Both the position numbers and the translations under genes were made by a program. The notes below the pieces were generated by a model that had not been told where the DNA came from, made no database searches, and was given only the letters and a program-made list of their open reading frames with translations. Below, in pieces: positions 1 to 7,902 of a DNA stretch of 30,894 nt. Origin of the DNA: a bacterium (GTDB lineage: Bacteria; Desulfobacterota; JAPLJL01); NCBI GenBank assembly GCA_028713675.1, contig JAQTNV010000038.1, positions 1-30,894 of the forward strand, read 5' to 3'. Position 1 is the first letter of the stretch. Every line of letters begins with the position of its first letter.

Positions 1-1
1 G

Positions 2-538
2 GATCAGCTCCCCCACCTGGAACTGACCCGGGACATCGCCCGCCGCTTCAATAATTTCTACGGGGATCACCTGGTCGTCCCCGAGCCGATGATCACGGCT
101 TACCCGCGGGTGCCGGGGATAGACGGACGAAAAATGAGCAAAAGCTTCGGCAACTCCATCTATCTCTCCGACCCCGAACCCGTGGTCAGGGAAAAAATCC
201 AGCGGATGGTCACCGATCCCGCCCGGGCCTACCGGAAGGACCCCGGCAACCCGGATGTCTGCATCCTTTACCACCTGCACAAGATCTACACCCCGGAGGA
301 AATCCGGAAACGGATCCAGCCCGAATGCCGGAGCGCCGCGATCGGCTGTACCGATTGTAAAAAAGAGCTTCTTCGTTACCTCCTCCCGGCGATGGAACCG
401 ATCTGGAAGAAACGGGAGGAAATATTGAAAGACCCGGATCTGTTCCTGAAAATCACGCAGGCCGGCGACCAGAAAGCCCTCGCCTCCGCCCAGGAAACCA
501 TGAAAATCGTGCGCGCAGCGATGAAAATAAATTATTAA
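2..538 (+). CDS. trpS: Tryptophan--tRNA ligase, C-terminal part (5' end outside window)
   Basis: The reading frame is open from base 2, so only the last ~178 residues are present and the start lies upstream. The product charges tRNA-Trp with tryptophan in the cytoplasm. It is recognised by the class I synthetase signature KMSKS (bases 131-145) in the context PGIDGRKMSKSFGNSI, followed by TDPAR, the DPGNPDVC stretch and the GCTDCK motif typical of bacterial TrpS; TyrS lacks that Cys-rich stretch. The C-terminus looks complete. The stop at 536-538 is followed after three bases by the left arm of the repeat element that carries the next gene. trpS next to scpA/scpB is a common bacterial arrangement, so the four-helix-bundle element appears to have interrupted an older trpS-scpA junction (inference). 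Confidence 0.95.
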   Translation, partial: DQLPHLELTRDIARRFNNFYGDHLVVPEPMITAYPRVPGIDGRKMSKSFGNSIYLSDPEPVVREKIQRMVTDPARAYRKDPGNPDVCILYHLHKIYTPEEIRKRIQPECRSAAIGCTDCKKELLRYLLPAMEPIWKKREEILKDPDLFLKITQAGDQKALASAQETMKIVRAAMKINY

Positions 539-541
539 AAT

Positions 542-1112
542 GTTTCGGGTTTCTGGTTTCGGGTTTCTAGTTAAATAAAAGATATAAAAAATATTTTAAA
601 GTTTTTAATAAGAAGCTACAAACCCGAAACTAATAAAGAAGGGAGAAATGAAGATGGCAACATTTAATTGTTTTGAAGATATTGAAGCATGGCAAAACGG
701 GAGAACACTGACTAACTCAATTTACAAAATTACCGGTAGTGGTGCATTTGCGAGAGATTTCGGATTGCGGGAGCAGATTCGTAAAGCAGGTGTTTCGGTT
801 ATGTCAAACATTGCTGAAGGTTTTGAAAGGGGTGGCGCCAAGGAATTTATTCAGTTTCTCTCTGTTTCTAAGGGCTCAGTAGGAGAGGTAAAAAGTCAGT
901 TATTTGTTGCCCTTGATCAAGGATATATTAACAATGTGTTATTCGACCAAATATATTCTTCGGCAACTCAAACCGGGAAACTCATTGCCGGATTGATGAA
1001 TTATCTGAAAAAATCAGGAATTAAAGGAAGCAAATATAAGGAATGAATAACAAGAAAGATTTTTATTTCTTTCCTGTTTGTAACCCTAAACTCGAGACTC
1101 GAAACTCGAAAC
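542..1112 (+). mobile_element. Inverted-arm element carrying a four-helix-bundle gene
   Basis: The left arm at 542-572 is four heptamers of the type GTTTCKR plus GTT, 31 nt. The right arm at 1082-1112 is AAC plus four heptamers of the type YCGARAC, also 31 nt. The reverse complement of the right arm matches the left arm at 23 of 31 positions, and four of the mismatches become G-U wobbles in RNA, so the transcript could fold with the gene in the loop. A half right arm (two heptamers) lies at 617-630, just before the gene's ribosome binding site. The element fills the whole trpS-scpA gap, 3 bp after one stop and 7 bp before the next start. The arms and lengths are seen directly. Calling it a mobile or IVS-like element is inference: no target-site duplication or recombinase is visible. 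Confidence 0.5.
648..1046 (+). CDS. Four-helix-bundle protein (S23 / Avd-like family)
   Basis: 132 residues. It matches the small four-helix-bundle family (S23 ribosomal / TIGR02436 type): an N-terminal FxDIEAWQ-type segment, the conserved LREQIRKAGVSVMSNIAEGFERG core (residues ~41-63), the FIQFLSVSKGSVGEVKSQL helix (~68-86) and a C-terminal helix ending in a Lys-rich tail. Known members include proteins encoded inside 23S rRNA intervening sequences and Avd, the pentameric nucleic-acid-binding partner of diversity-generating reverse transcriptases; most stand-alone members have no assigned function. The start is supported by a GGGAG site a few bases upstream. Base composition is clearly AT-richer than its neighbours, suggesting transfer. 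No reverse transcriptase or template/variable repeat pair is nearby. It sits inside inverted 31-nt arms (542-572 and 1082-1112). Confidence 0.88.
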   Translation: MKMATFNCFEDIEAWQNGRTLTNSIYKITGSGAFARDFGLREQIRKAGVSVMSNIAEGFERGGAKEFIQFLSVSKGSVGEVKSQLFVALDQGYINNVLFDQIYSSATQTGKLIAGLMNYLKKSGIKGSKYKE

Positions 1113-1119
1113 TGTAAAA

Positions 1120-2232
1120 GTGGAATATAGAGTTCAACTTGATCTTTTCGAGGGTCCTCTGGACCTTCTCCTCTACCTAATCAAGAAAAACGAGCTGGAT
1201 ATCACCGATATCCCCATCGCCGACGTTACCGAGCAATACCTCCAGTACATCAAGATGATGAAGGATCTCAACCTGGACATCGCCAGCGAATACCTGGTCA
1301 TGGCCGCCACCCTCACCCAGATCAAATCCCGGATGATCCTTCCCTCTCCCGAACCGGGGGAAGCCGAGGAGGAAGATCCCCGGGCCGAGCTGATCCGCCA
1401 ACTCCTCGAATACCAGAAATACAAGGAAGCCGCCGATTCCCTCCTCTCCCGGGAAATCCTCGGCCGGGACACCTTCGTGCGGTCAGTGCCGGAGGAAACG
1501 GTGGTGGAGCCGGAAGGACCCGGGGTGGAAGCCAGTCTCTTCGACCTTCTCGATGCCTTCCGCTCGGTCATGAAAAAAGCCACGGACCCGGGCGCGGGGG
1601 AAGAGGTTTTGGCCCTCGAGGAAATCTCCCATTACCGGATCAGCCTCGCCCAGCGGATGGACGAAATTCTTCTCCTCCTGAGTAAAGCCGTGGAAAAATA
1701 CCCGGTGGAGCAAGGCATCCCCTTCGAGGACTTGTTCGAGGGAGAAATGACCCGCGCATTCATCGTCGTGACTTTTCTTTCCCTGCTGGAACTGATCCGG
1801 CAGAAACTGGTCCGGATCTTCCAGATGGAACTCTTCGGACGGATCTGGGTCAGGCCCAGGCTCGCCCCTATCAATGAACCGGAGCCGGAACCCCCTGCTG
1901 AGACTCCCGAATTACCCTTATTTCCCTTGGAGAAACCCGCGGCGGAAAACCCGGTTGAGCCCGCGATTGCCCCCCCGGCCCCGGCTGAAACCCCAACCGA
2001 ACCTCAGCCCCCGGCCGAACCTCAACCCACAAATGAGCCCCAACCCCCGGCTGAACCTCAAAAACCTGAGGAGCCTCAACCTTCAACCGAATCTCACTCC
2101 TCAATCGAGCCTGCCCCTCCACCTGAACCCCAGGCCCCGATTGCCGACTCGCCGGCTCCGGAAGAAAACAGTGAAGTTCCGGGAAAAGTTAATGAAGACC
2201 CTGAGACAGGAAGCGGGACACAAACATCCTGA
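1120..2232 (+). CDS. scpA: Segregation and condensation protein A with long Pro/Glu-rich tail
   Basis: Kleisin subunit of the bacterial SMC-ScpAB condensin, bridging SMC heads and binding ScpB. The N-terminal kleisin motif is clear (residues 1-45, LFEGPLDLLLYLIKKNELDI then IPIADVTEQY), and the C-terminal winged helix is seen at ~212-247 (FIVVTFLSLLELIRQK ... FGRIWV). The ordinary protein would end near residue 250; here a ~119-residue tail of repeated P-x-E/P-Q units follows, so the protein is about half as long again as usual. The start is GTG at 1120; an in-frame stop at 1087-1089 leaves no upstream alternative, and no Shine-Dalgarno is visible. scpB follows after 92 bp. The tail is coded by degenerate short repeats, so it may vary in length between strains. 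Confidence 0.93.
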   Translation: MEYRVQLDLFEGPLDLLLYLIKKNELDITDIPIADVTEQYLQYIKMMKDLNLDIASEYLVMAATLTQIKSRMILPSPEPGEAEEEDPRAELIRQLLEYQKYKEAADSLLSREILGRDTFVRSVPEETVVEPEGPGVEASLFDLLDAFRSVMKKATDPGAGEEVLALEEISHYRISLAQRMDEILLLLSKAVEKYPVEQGIPFEDLFEGEMTRAFIVVTFLSLLELIRQKLVRIFQMELFGRIWVRPRLAPINEPEPEPPAETPELPLFPLEKPAAENPVEPAIAPPAPAETPTEPQPPAEPQPTNEPQPPAEPQKPEEPQPSTESHSSIEPAPPPEPQAPIADSPAPEENSEVPGKVNEDPETGSGTQTS

Positions 2233-2324
2233 ATGACGAAGTTTACAATCAGAATATCCCGATAGCTCAAAGGCCCATCGGAAAACTGTTATGATGATAT
2301 AGAAACATAAAGGGTTGCCCTACA

Positions 2325-2846
2325 ATGGAAAAAGGAAAAATCGCGGGAATCATTGAAGCCCTGGTCTTCACCGCCGGAAACCCGGTAAGCGTAAAAGAAC
2401 TCATCGCGGCCATGCCCGACATCCCACCCGAGGATATCCGCATTGTCCTGGAAGAGCTGGTCCAGGAATACCAGTGCCACCCGGACCGGGGGCTTAACCT
2501 GGTCGAAGTCGCCGGCGGTTACCAGTTCCGGACCCGGGCCGAGTTCGCCCCCTGGGTCCTGCGTCTGAACCTGCAGAAACCGGCCCGCCTCTCCCGGGCC
2601 TCCCTCGAAACCCTGGCCATCATCGCCTATCGCCAGCCGGTGATGAAGAGCGAGGTGGATGTCATCCGGGGAGTGGAAAGCGGAGGGGTGATCCAGACCC
2701 TGCTGGAAAAAAACCTGGTCCGGATCCTGGGCCGCAAGGACACCGTCGGACGTCCCCTGATTTACGGCACCACCCCGGAGTTCCTCGAAATCTTCGGTCT
2801 GAAGGACCTTTCCCACCTGCCCACCCTGAAAGAAATAGAAGAATGA
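2325..2846 (+). CDS. scpB: Segregation and condensation protein B
   Basis: 173 residues, normal for ScpB, the paired winged-helix partner that dimerises and binds the kleisin ScpA in the SMC complex during chromosome compaction. Diagnostic stretches are the start IAGIIEALVFTAGNPVS, then LSRASLETLAIIAYRQPV (residues ~87-104), SEVDVIRGVESGGVI and GRKDTVGRPLIYGTTPEFLEIFGL. It lies 92 bp downstream of scpA on the same strand and is probably co-transcribed. The 92-bp gap carries none of the heptamer arms found after scpB. Upstream of the ATG there is only a weak purine stretch. Confidence 0.95.
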   Translation: MEKGKIAGIIEALVFTAGNPVSVKELIAAMPDIPPEDIRIVLEELVQEYQCHPDRGLNLVEVAGGYQFRTRAEFAPWVLRLNLQKPARLSRASLETLAIIAYRQPVMKSEVDVIRGVESGGVIQTLLEKNLVRILGRKDTVGRPLIYGTTPEFLEIFGLKDLSHLPTLKEIEE

Positions 2847-2857
2847 CAATAATAAGA

Positions 2858-3081
2858 GTTTCGAGTCTCTAGTTTCGAGTTTCGAGTTAAAGAATCAAAA
2901 CCAGAGACCGGAGACAAGAGACTTAAGACTAAAGAATATTAGAAGTTTCGAGTCTCTAGTTTCGAGTTTCGAGTTAACCAGAGACTAGAGACAAAAGAAG
3001 TTTCGAGTTTCGAGTTGAAATATAAGAAGGGAAAAAGGTTTCAAGTCTTTAACCAGAAACCAGAAACTACAAACCCGAAAC
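2858..3081 (+). repeat. Tandem inverted-arm heptamer elements (GTTTCGA family)
   Basis: This fills the scpB-ROK gap. Left arms of exactly 31 nt, (GTYTCKR)x4+GTT, lie at 2858-2888 and 2945-2975 and are identical. Right arms, AAC+(heptamer ending RAC)x4, lie at 2899-2929 and 3051-3081. Half arms of two heptamers (17 nt) occur at 2976-2992 (right) and 3000-3016 (left). The order is L-R-L-half R-half L-R, so the tract looks like nested or duplicated hairpins. The last right arm ends 9 bp before the ROK start codon. No protein of credible type is encoded. Confidence 0.85.
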
Positions 3082-3090
3082 TATAGTTAT

Positions 3091-4047
3091 ATGGAATATG
3101 CGATCGGCATTGATCTCGGCGGAACCAACCTCCGGCTCGCCCGGGTGGACCGGGAAGGAAGAATCTCCTCCCGCCGCCAGGTGAAGACCGCTCAATTCCA
3201 TTCCTCCCCGGAGTTGATCGACGGGATTTCCCGGGAAGCGCGAGCCCTGATCCGCGAAGCGGAACACGCGGGCGACCGGGTGCTGGGCGCGGGGATCGGG
3301 GTCCCGGGAGGCGTGAATCCGGAGGGAGAAATCGTTTATTTCCTGACCAACTTTCCCAGCGGGCGCGATATTCCCATGCGCCGGCTTTTGGAAGAAAAAA
3401 TCGGATGCCGGACCCGCATGGGAAACGACGCCAACATCTGGGCATACGGGGAAGGCTGGCTCGGCGCCGGGCGCGGCCGGAAGAATCTGGTCCTGATCAC
3501 CCTGGGTACCGGAGTGGGCGGGGGAATCATCATTGACGGGAAGATTCATGCCGGCCACTCCGGCATCGCCGGAGAAGTCGGGCACATCACGATCGAGCCG
3601 GAAGGCTCTCCCTGTGGATGCGGGGGACGGGGATGCCTGGAAACCATCGCCGCGGCCGGGGGCTTCATCCGTCTGGCCCAGGAACAGCTGGACCGGGGAA
3701 AACCGAGCCTGCTTTCGCGATCCGAGGAATTCAAGCCCCTTTCCGCGCTGAACGTGTTCCGCGCCGCCCAGAAAGGCGACCAGGTCGCGTCGGAGGTCCT
3801 GAACCGGGTCGGGCGCGCCCTCGGAATCGGCATTTCCATCGTGATCAATGTTCTCAACCCGGAAATCATCATCCTCGGCGGAGGCGTGGCGGAGGCGAGG
3901 GAACTTTTCACCCCGTCGATGGTCGAAGAGATCAAGCTCCGGGCCTTCTCCCAGAAAGGCAAAGAAACCCAGGTGGTCCCCCCCCTGTTGGGAGAAGACG
4001 CCGGCATCCTGGGAGCCGCAAGACTCATCTTTCAAATTGACGAATGA
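3091..4047 (+). CDS. ROK-family sugar kinase (glucokinase-like)
   Basis: 318 residues, the usual length of ROK kinases, which phosphorylate glucose, fructose or N-acyl sugars with ATP. The N-terminal phosphate-binding loop DLGGTNLRLARVD is present, followed by the catalytic region with GNDANIWAYGE and the glycine-rich TLGTGVGGGIIIDGKI. The ROK zinc signature is seen as GHITIEPEGSPCGCGGRGCLE (~residues 164-184), and the second glycine motif is IIILGGGV. The exact sugar cannot be read from sequence; glucokinase is the default. The ATG at 3091 has no Shine-Dalgarno and follows a repeat right arm by 9 bp. The final codons and the stop (Ile-Asp-Glu-stop) lie inside two ATTGACG-type heptamers at 4036-4049, so the repeat has reached or captured the C-terminus. 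Confidence 0.9.
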   Translation: MEYAIGIDLGGTNLRLARVDREGRISSRRQVKTAQFHSSPELIDGISREARALIREAEHAGDRVLGAGIGVPGGVNPEGEIVYFLTNFPSGRDIPMRRLLEEKIGCRTRMGNDANIWAYGEGWLGAGRGRKNLVLITLGTGVGGGIIIDGKIHAGHSGIAGEVGHITIEPEGSPCGCGGRGCLETIAAAGGFIRLAQEQLDRGKPSLLSRSEEFKPLSALNVFRAAQKGDQVASEVLNRVGRALGIGISIVINVLNPEIIILGGGVAEARELFTPSMVEEIKLRAFSQKGKETQVVPPLLGEDAGILGAARLIFQIDE

Positions 4048-4327
4048 CGAGAAAATCAATTGACGATTGCAGATTGACGATTGACGAATGAAAACCCAAA
4101 AGCAATAAGAACGTAATTAATAATGAATTAATAACAGAGAATATGAATGGTTTTATGTTTCTGCAATCTACAATCGTCAGTCGTAAATCATTAATCTATT
4201 AGGTTGGATATTGAATTTTGAATCTTTAATCGTCAATCTAAGTCTGCAATTGTTAGATATATTCGTGATCGTCAATTTATTCGGTGTTCACTCATCAATC
4301 TACAATCGTCATTCGTCAATCGTAAAT
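4036..4327 (+). repeat. Inverted-arm heptamer tract, ATTGACG family
   Basis: This fills the ROK-lepA gap. A left arm at 4059-4089 is (ATTGNNG)x4+AAT, 31 nt, with two further heptamers at 4036-4049 overlapping the ROK stop codon. Right-type arms, (CGTCAAT-like)x4 with a 3-nt prefix, lie at 4158-4188 and 4290-4320, the latter followed by one more unit at 4321-4327. A degenerate run lies at 4224-4250. The sequence family differs from the GTTTCGA arms, yet the left-after-stop, right-before-start order and the 4x7+3 length are the same. The last unit ends 4 bp before the lepA ATG. Confidence 0.8.
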
Positions 4328-4331
4328 TTTT

Positions 4332-6137
4332 ATGATGAATCCTGAACTGATCCGCAATTTCTCGATTGTCGCCCACATCGACCACGGCAAATCCACCCTG
4401 GCTGACCGCATCCTGGAAAAGACCGGGGCTATCTCCGTCCGGGAACGCCGGGAACAGTTCCTGGACAAGATGGACCTCGAACGGGAAAGGGGCATCACGA
4501 TCAAGTCCCACCCGGTGCGGATCAACTACCGCGCCCGGGACGGCCAGACTTACTGCCTGAACCTGATTGACACTCCCGGGCACGTGGATTTTTCCTACGA
4601 AGTCTCCCGCTCCATCGCCGCCTGCGAAGGGGTGGTGCTCCTGGTGGACGCGGTGGACGGCGTGCAGGCCCAGACCATCGCGCACGCCTACCTCTGCTCC
4701 GACCAGAATCTCAAAATCATCACCGTGATCAACAAGACCGATCTCCCCAGCGCCGACCCCGACCGGGTGAAAAAGGAAATCGAAGGGATCATCGGCCTGG
4801 ACACCAGCAAAGCCATCCTGGCCAGCGCCAAGGAAGGCTGGGGGACCGAAGAAATCCTGGAAGCCGTAATCCGGGACATCCCCCCCCCGGGCGGGTCCGG
4901 GCAGGAGCCCTTCAAAGCCCTGATTTTCGACAGCTGGTACGACTCTTTCCAGGGTGTGATCATTATGATCCGGGTTTTCTCCGGTCAAATCTCCCGGGGA
5001 ATGTCCATCAGACTATTCAACACCGGCAATCAATTCCTCGTTTCCGAGCTCGGGATTTTCTCCCCCAGCCCCCAGCCGGTGGAATCGCTCGGTCTGGGGG
5101 AAGTGGGCTACATCATCGCCGGGATCAAGGATATCCGGGAAGCCCCGGTGGGAGACACCGTGACGAACTCGGACTCCCCCACCCTCACCCCCCTGCCCGG
5201 GTTCCGGCCCCTGAAGCCGATGGTGTTCACCGGGCTTTACCCTCAGGACGCCTCCCAGTACCAGCTCCTGCGCGAGGCTTTGGGCAAGCTCCGCCTGAAC
5301 GACCCGGCCCTGACCTACGAGCCGGAGACCTCGCAGGCGCTGGGTTACGGCTTCCGCTGCGGCTACCTGGGGCCGCTCCACTCCGAAATCGTCCAGGAAC
5401 GCCTGGAAAGGGAGTTCAACCTGAGCTTGATCAGCACCGCCCCCACGGTGGCCTACCGGATCACCCGGAATTCCGGGGAAACCGAGATGATCGAAAATCC
5501 CAACCTTCTCCCCGAATCCCATCTTTTCCAGGGGATAGAGGAGCCGATCGTCGTGGCCACGATTCATAGCCCGACCCTCTTCCTGGGAGCGATCCTGAAG
5601 CTCTGCGAGGAAAAACAGGGGGTTCAGAAAAAATTGGACTATCCTACCCCGAACCGGATATTGCTGGTGTACGAATTGCCCTTGAGCGAGATCATGCTGG
5701 ATTTTTACGACCGTTTAAAATCATTGAGCCGCGGCTTGGCCTCCCTGGACTACGAACCGATGGGTTTTCGCCCCGGAAACCTGATCAAGCTCCAGGTCCT
5801 GGTCAACGGCGAACCGGTCGATCCCCTTTCCATCATCGTGAACCGGGACCAGGCCGATTACAAAGGCCGGGACCTGATCCAGAAGCTCAGGGAGCTTATT
5901 CCCCGACAGCTTTTTGATATCGCCATCCAGGCGGCGATCGGGGGCAGGATCATCGCCCGGGAAAGCATCAAGGCCAAGAAAAAAGCCGTAACCGCCAAGT
6001 GCTACGGCGGCGACATCACCCGGAAGCGAAAACTCTGGGCCAAGCAGAAAGAAGGGAAGAAAAGAATGAAACGGATCGGGGTGGTGGATATCCCGCAGGA
6101 AGCTTTCCTGGCGGTCCTGAAAACCGGCCAATCATAA
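4332..6137 (+). CDS. lepA: Elongation factor 4 (LepA GTPase)
   Basis: 601 residues, full length for LepA/EF4, a ribosome-associated translational GTPase involved in back-translocation and 30S biogenesis. The G1 loop AHIDHGKST is at residues 14-22, the switch region [13 protein letters not shown] near 52, G3 [15 protein letters not shown] near 79, and NKTDLP gives G4. The LepA-specific C-terminal domain is recognised by [19 protein letters not shown] and [13 protein letters not shown]. The ATG at 4332 is followed by a second ATG; neither has a visible Shine-Dalgarno because a repeat tract abuts the start. lepB follows after 52 bp, the classical lepA-lepB order. Confidence 0.97.
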   Translation: MMNPELIRNFSIVAHIDHGKSTLADRILEKTGAISVRERREQFLDKMDLERERGITIKSHPVRINYRARDGQTYCLNLIDTPGHVDFSYEVSRSIAACEGVVLLVDAVDGVQAQTIAHAYLCSDQNLKIITVINKTDLPSADPDRVKKEIEGIIGLDTSKAILASAKEGWGTEEILEAVIRDIPPPGGSGQEPFKALIFDSWYDSFQGVIIMIRVFSGQISRGMSIRLFNTGNQFLVSELGIFSPSPQPVESLGLGEVGYIIAGIKDIREAPVGDTVTNSDSPTLTPLPGFRPLKPMVFTGLYPQDASQYQLLREALGKLRLNDPALTYEPETSQALGYGFRCGYLGPLHSEIVQERLEREFNLSLISTAPTVAYRITRNSGETEMIENPNLLPESHLFQGIEEPIVVATIHSPTLFLGAILKLCEEKQGVQKKLDYPTPNRILLVYELPLSEIMLDFYDRLKSLSRGLASLDYEPMGFRPGNLIKLQVLVNGEPVDPLSIIVNRDQADYKGRDLIQKLRELIPRQLFDIAIQAAIGGRIIARESIKAKKKAVTAKCYGGDITRKRKLWAKQKEGKKRMKRIGVVDIPQEAFLAVLKTGQS

Positions 6138-6140
6138 AAA

Positions 6141-6175
6141 CAAAACCCCAGAAACAAACACCAATAACCAAATAA
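6141..6175 (+). repeat. Possible short heptamer run (CAAAACC/CAATAAC type)
   Basis: In the 52-bp lepA-lepB gap, bases 6141-6175 can be read as five degenerate heptamers beginning with C and rich in A (CAAAACC, CAAACAC, CAATAAC and similar). The periodicity is weaker than in the other tracts, and the run may be only A/C-rich spacer. It has the C/A bias of the right arms elsewhere and sits just before a start codon, as they do. Confidence 0.35.
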
Positions 6176-6189
6176 AGGTAAAACAACAA

Positions 6190-6873
6190 ATGAACGACAT
6201 TCAAAACCCCAAACCAAAAGATTCGGGAAATGATGCCGCGACCCCTTCCCATCAGCCGGCGCCGAAAACCCGGATGCAGATTGTCCGCGAGTATGCTTAT
6301 TCTTTCGCGATCGCGATCGTCCTCGCGCTTTTCATCCGGTCTTTTTTCGTCCAGGCCTTCAAGATCCCTTCCGGATCCATGGAACCCACCCTGCTGATCG
6401 GGGACCATATCCTGGTCAACCGCTTCATTTACGGTTTCCGCATCCCCTTCACCCGGGTCAAGTTCCTGGAATTCAAGGAACCCCGGCGGGAAGATATCAT
6501 TGTGTTCAAATATCCCGAGGACCCCAGCAAGGATTTCATCAAGCGGGTAATCGGCCTTCCGGGTGATACAGTTGAAATCCGGGACAAAAAAATTTACATT
6601 AATAACCAGTCAATGGAAGACCAGCATGGGACCCATCGCGACCTGGTTCTGCTTCCCAGGGATATTTCGCCGCGCGACAATTACGGACCGGCCCAGGTCC
6701 CTCCCCACTCTTTTTTCGTGATGGGAGACAACCGCGATTCCAGCCTCGACAGCCGTTTCTGGGGGTTCGTGGATAAAAAAGCCGTCGAGGGAAAGGCTTT
6801 GATCATTTACTGGTCCTGGAACCGGGAAAAAACCCTGCCCCGCCTGGGACGGATGGGAAACGTGATTCGCTGA
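6190..6873 (+). CDS. lepB: Signal peptidase I
   Basis: 227 residues. This inner-membrane serine protease removes signal peptides from secreted proteins. One transmembrane segment is at ~36-56. The catalytic serine is Ser63 in PSGSMEPTL, and the general-base lysine is Lys118 in KRVIGLPGD. The C-terminal box MGDNRDSSLDSRFWGFV is also intact. The N-terminus has a ~28-residue polar Pro/Lys/Asn-rich extension before the membrane segment. The start is placed at the first ATG, 52 bp after lepA. The order lepA-lepB-small membrane protein resembles the proteobacterial lepA-lepB-DUF4845 cluster. Confidence 0.96.
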   Translation: MNDIQNPKPKDSGNDAATPSHQPAPKTRMQIVREYAYSFAIAIVLALFIRSFFVQAFKIPSGSMEPTLLIGDHILVNRFIYGFRIPFTRVKFLEFKEPRREDIIVFKYPEDPSKDFIKRVIGLPGDTVEIRDKKIYINNQSMEDQHGTHRDLVLLPRDISPRDNYGPAQVPPHSFFVMGDNRDSSLDSRFWGFVDKKAVEGKALIIYWSWNREKTLPRLGRMGNVIR

Positions 6874-6897
6874 TCAACATTTTAAGGGGGGACGAAA

Positions 6898-7299
6898 ATG
6901 CATCTTAAAACTGGTACCTGGATCATTTTAATCATACTCGCGCTGGCGGCTTTCGCCGGCTTGAAATTCGCCCCTCCTTTCATCCGCAACATGCAGTTCG
7001 ATTACCTGCTCAATAATGAAGCCGGCGACGCGGTCAAGCTGACCAACGATGAAATAATCCGCGACATCACCGCCAAGATTGAGGAATTGAATCTGCCGAT
7101 CGATCCCAGTAACGTGGTCCTGGTCGAGCAGAAGAAAAATGACCTGGAAGACAATCCCTACGTTTTGCTCGAACGGGGAAAGGACTATTTCTCCATTAAG
7201 TCGGAATACCAGGTGACCGTCCATTTTGTCGGGAAATATGAACTCGTCCTGAATTTTTCCCCGGAAGCTTACGCGGACCTTTCAGGGGATAAGCAATAA
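6898..7299 (+). CDS. Small membrane-anchored protein downstream of lepB (DUF4845-like?)
   Basis: 133 residues, with one N-terminal hydrophobic segment (residues ~7-26) and a soluble, probably periplasmic remainder containing the pattern YFSIKSEYQVTVHFVGKYELVLNFSPE. It starts 24 bp after lepB behind AAGGGGGGA, a good ribosome binding site. Position, size and layout resemble the DUF4845 proteins that follow lepB in many proteobacteria, but I cannot confirm homology by eye. Function unknown. It is likely co-transcribed with lepB. Confidence 0.75.
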   Translation: MHLKTGTWIILIILALAAFAGLKFAPPFIRNMQFDYLLNNEAGDAVKLTNDEIIRDITAKIEELNLPIDPSNVVLVEQKKNDLEDNPYVLLERGKDYFSIKSEYQVTVHFVGKYELVLNFSPEAYADLSGDKQ

Positions 7300-7325
7300 T
7301 ATCCCCGGCCCCGGCCGGGATAACC

Positions 7326-7883
7326 ATGACCCAGAAAAAAATCATTGACGCGGAAGGGCTCGAAAGGATTCTCCGCCGGATCGCGCACGAGATCTCCGAA
7401 AGAAACCAGGGCACCCGCAACCTGGCCCTGGTTGGGATCCCGACCGGCGGCGTTCACCTGGCCCACCGCCTGTCCCGGATCATCAAGGAAATGGAAGGCA
7501 ACCAGGTCGAGACCGGGGAACTGGATACCACCCTTTACCGGGATGACCTTCCCCTGAAGGGACCGATCTTCCGCCTGAAACGGACCGATATCCCCTTCGA
7601 TCTGAACGGCCGCCGGGTGATCCTGATTGATGACGTGCTCCAAACCGGGCGCACCATCCGGGCCGCCCTGGACGCGATTACCGACTTGGGCCGTCCCCGG
7701 AATATCCAGCTCGCGGTCCTGATCGACCGGGGCGGCCGGGAACTTCCAATCCAGGCCGATTATACCGGCAAACTCGTCACCCCGACCGGGAACGAGGAAA
7801 TCGAAGTCAGGCTCCGGGAAAGCGACGGAGCGGATGAAGTGATCGTCCGGGAAAAGAAACCGGACGAAAAACCCAAGGATTAA
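7326..7883 (+). CDS. pyrR: PyrR: pyrimidine operon regulator / uracil phosphoribosyltransferase
   Basis: 185 residues. PyrR proteins have a type I phosphoribosyltransferase fold; in Bacillus they bind pyr mRNA and cause attenuation in response to UMP, and many also make UMP from uracil and PRPP. The PRPP loop [13 protein letters not shown] is at residues 98-110, and [15 protein letters not shown] (~35-49) and TLYRDDLP (~69-76) are typical of PyrR rather than of Upp. It stands 19 bp ahead of pyrB, so a pyr operon pyrR-pyrB-pyrC is evident. I see no obvious PyrR-binding anti-antiterminator in front of pyrR. Confidence 0.94.
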   Translation: MTQKKIIDAEGLERILRRIAHEISERNQGTRNLALVGIPTGGVHLAHRLSRIIKEMEGNQVETGELDTTLYRDDLPLKGPIFRLKRTDIPFDLNGRRVILIDDVLQTGRTIRAALDAITDLGRPRNIQLAVLIDRGGRELPIQADYTGKLVTPTGNEEIEVRLRESDGADEVIVREKKPDEKPKD

Positions 7884-7902
7884 GGATCCGGCGCAAATAT
7901 TT

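Noticed and set aside
648-1046. Diversity-generating retroelement (Avd-like protein)
   Set aside because: No reverse transcriptase, no template/variable repeat pair with A-specific changes, and no C-type-lectin target within the window; only the protein fold is shared.
1081-1119. Intrinsic terminator after the four-helix-bundle gene
   Set aside because: The short AAGAAA/TTTCTT pairing near 1052-1072 is AT-only and weak; the following sequence is the right arm rather than a T-tract.
2858-3081. CRISPR array (repeats of about 31 nt)
   Set aside because: Spacing between arms is irregular (0-120 nt), arms occur in both orientations and are degenerate heptamer arrays, there are no unique equal-length spacers, and no cas gene is present.
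3067-4059. Long minus-strand open frames opposite ROK, pyrR/pyrB, pyrC, ppiD-like and acyl-CoA dehydrogenase genes
   Set aside because: They are antisense shadows of strong plus-strand genes in GC-rich DNA, of low-complexity Gly/Asp/Phe composition, with no family motifs.
7300-7325. PyrR-dependent attenuator before pyrR
   Set aside because: The 26-bp gap holds only a short CCCCGGCCCCGGCCGGG palindrome without a T-run; too short for antiterminator/terminator alternatives.
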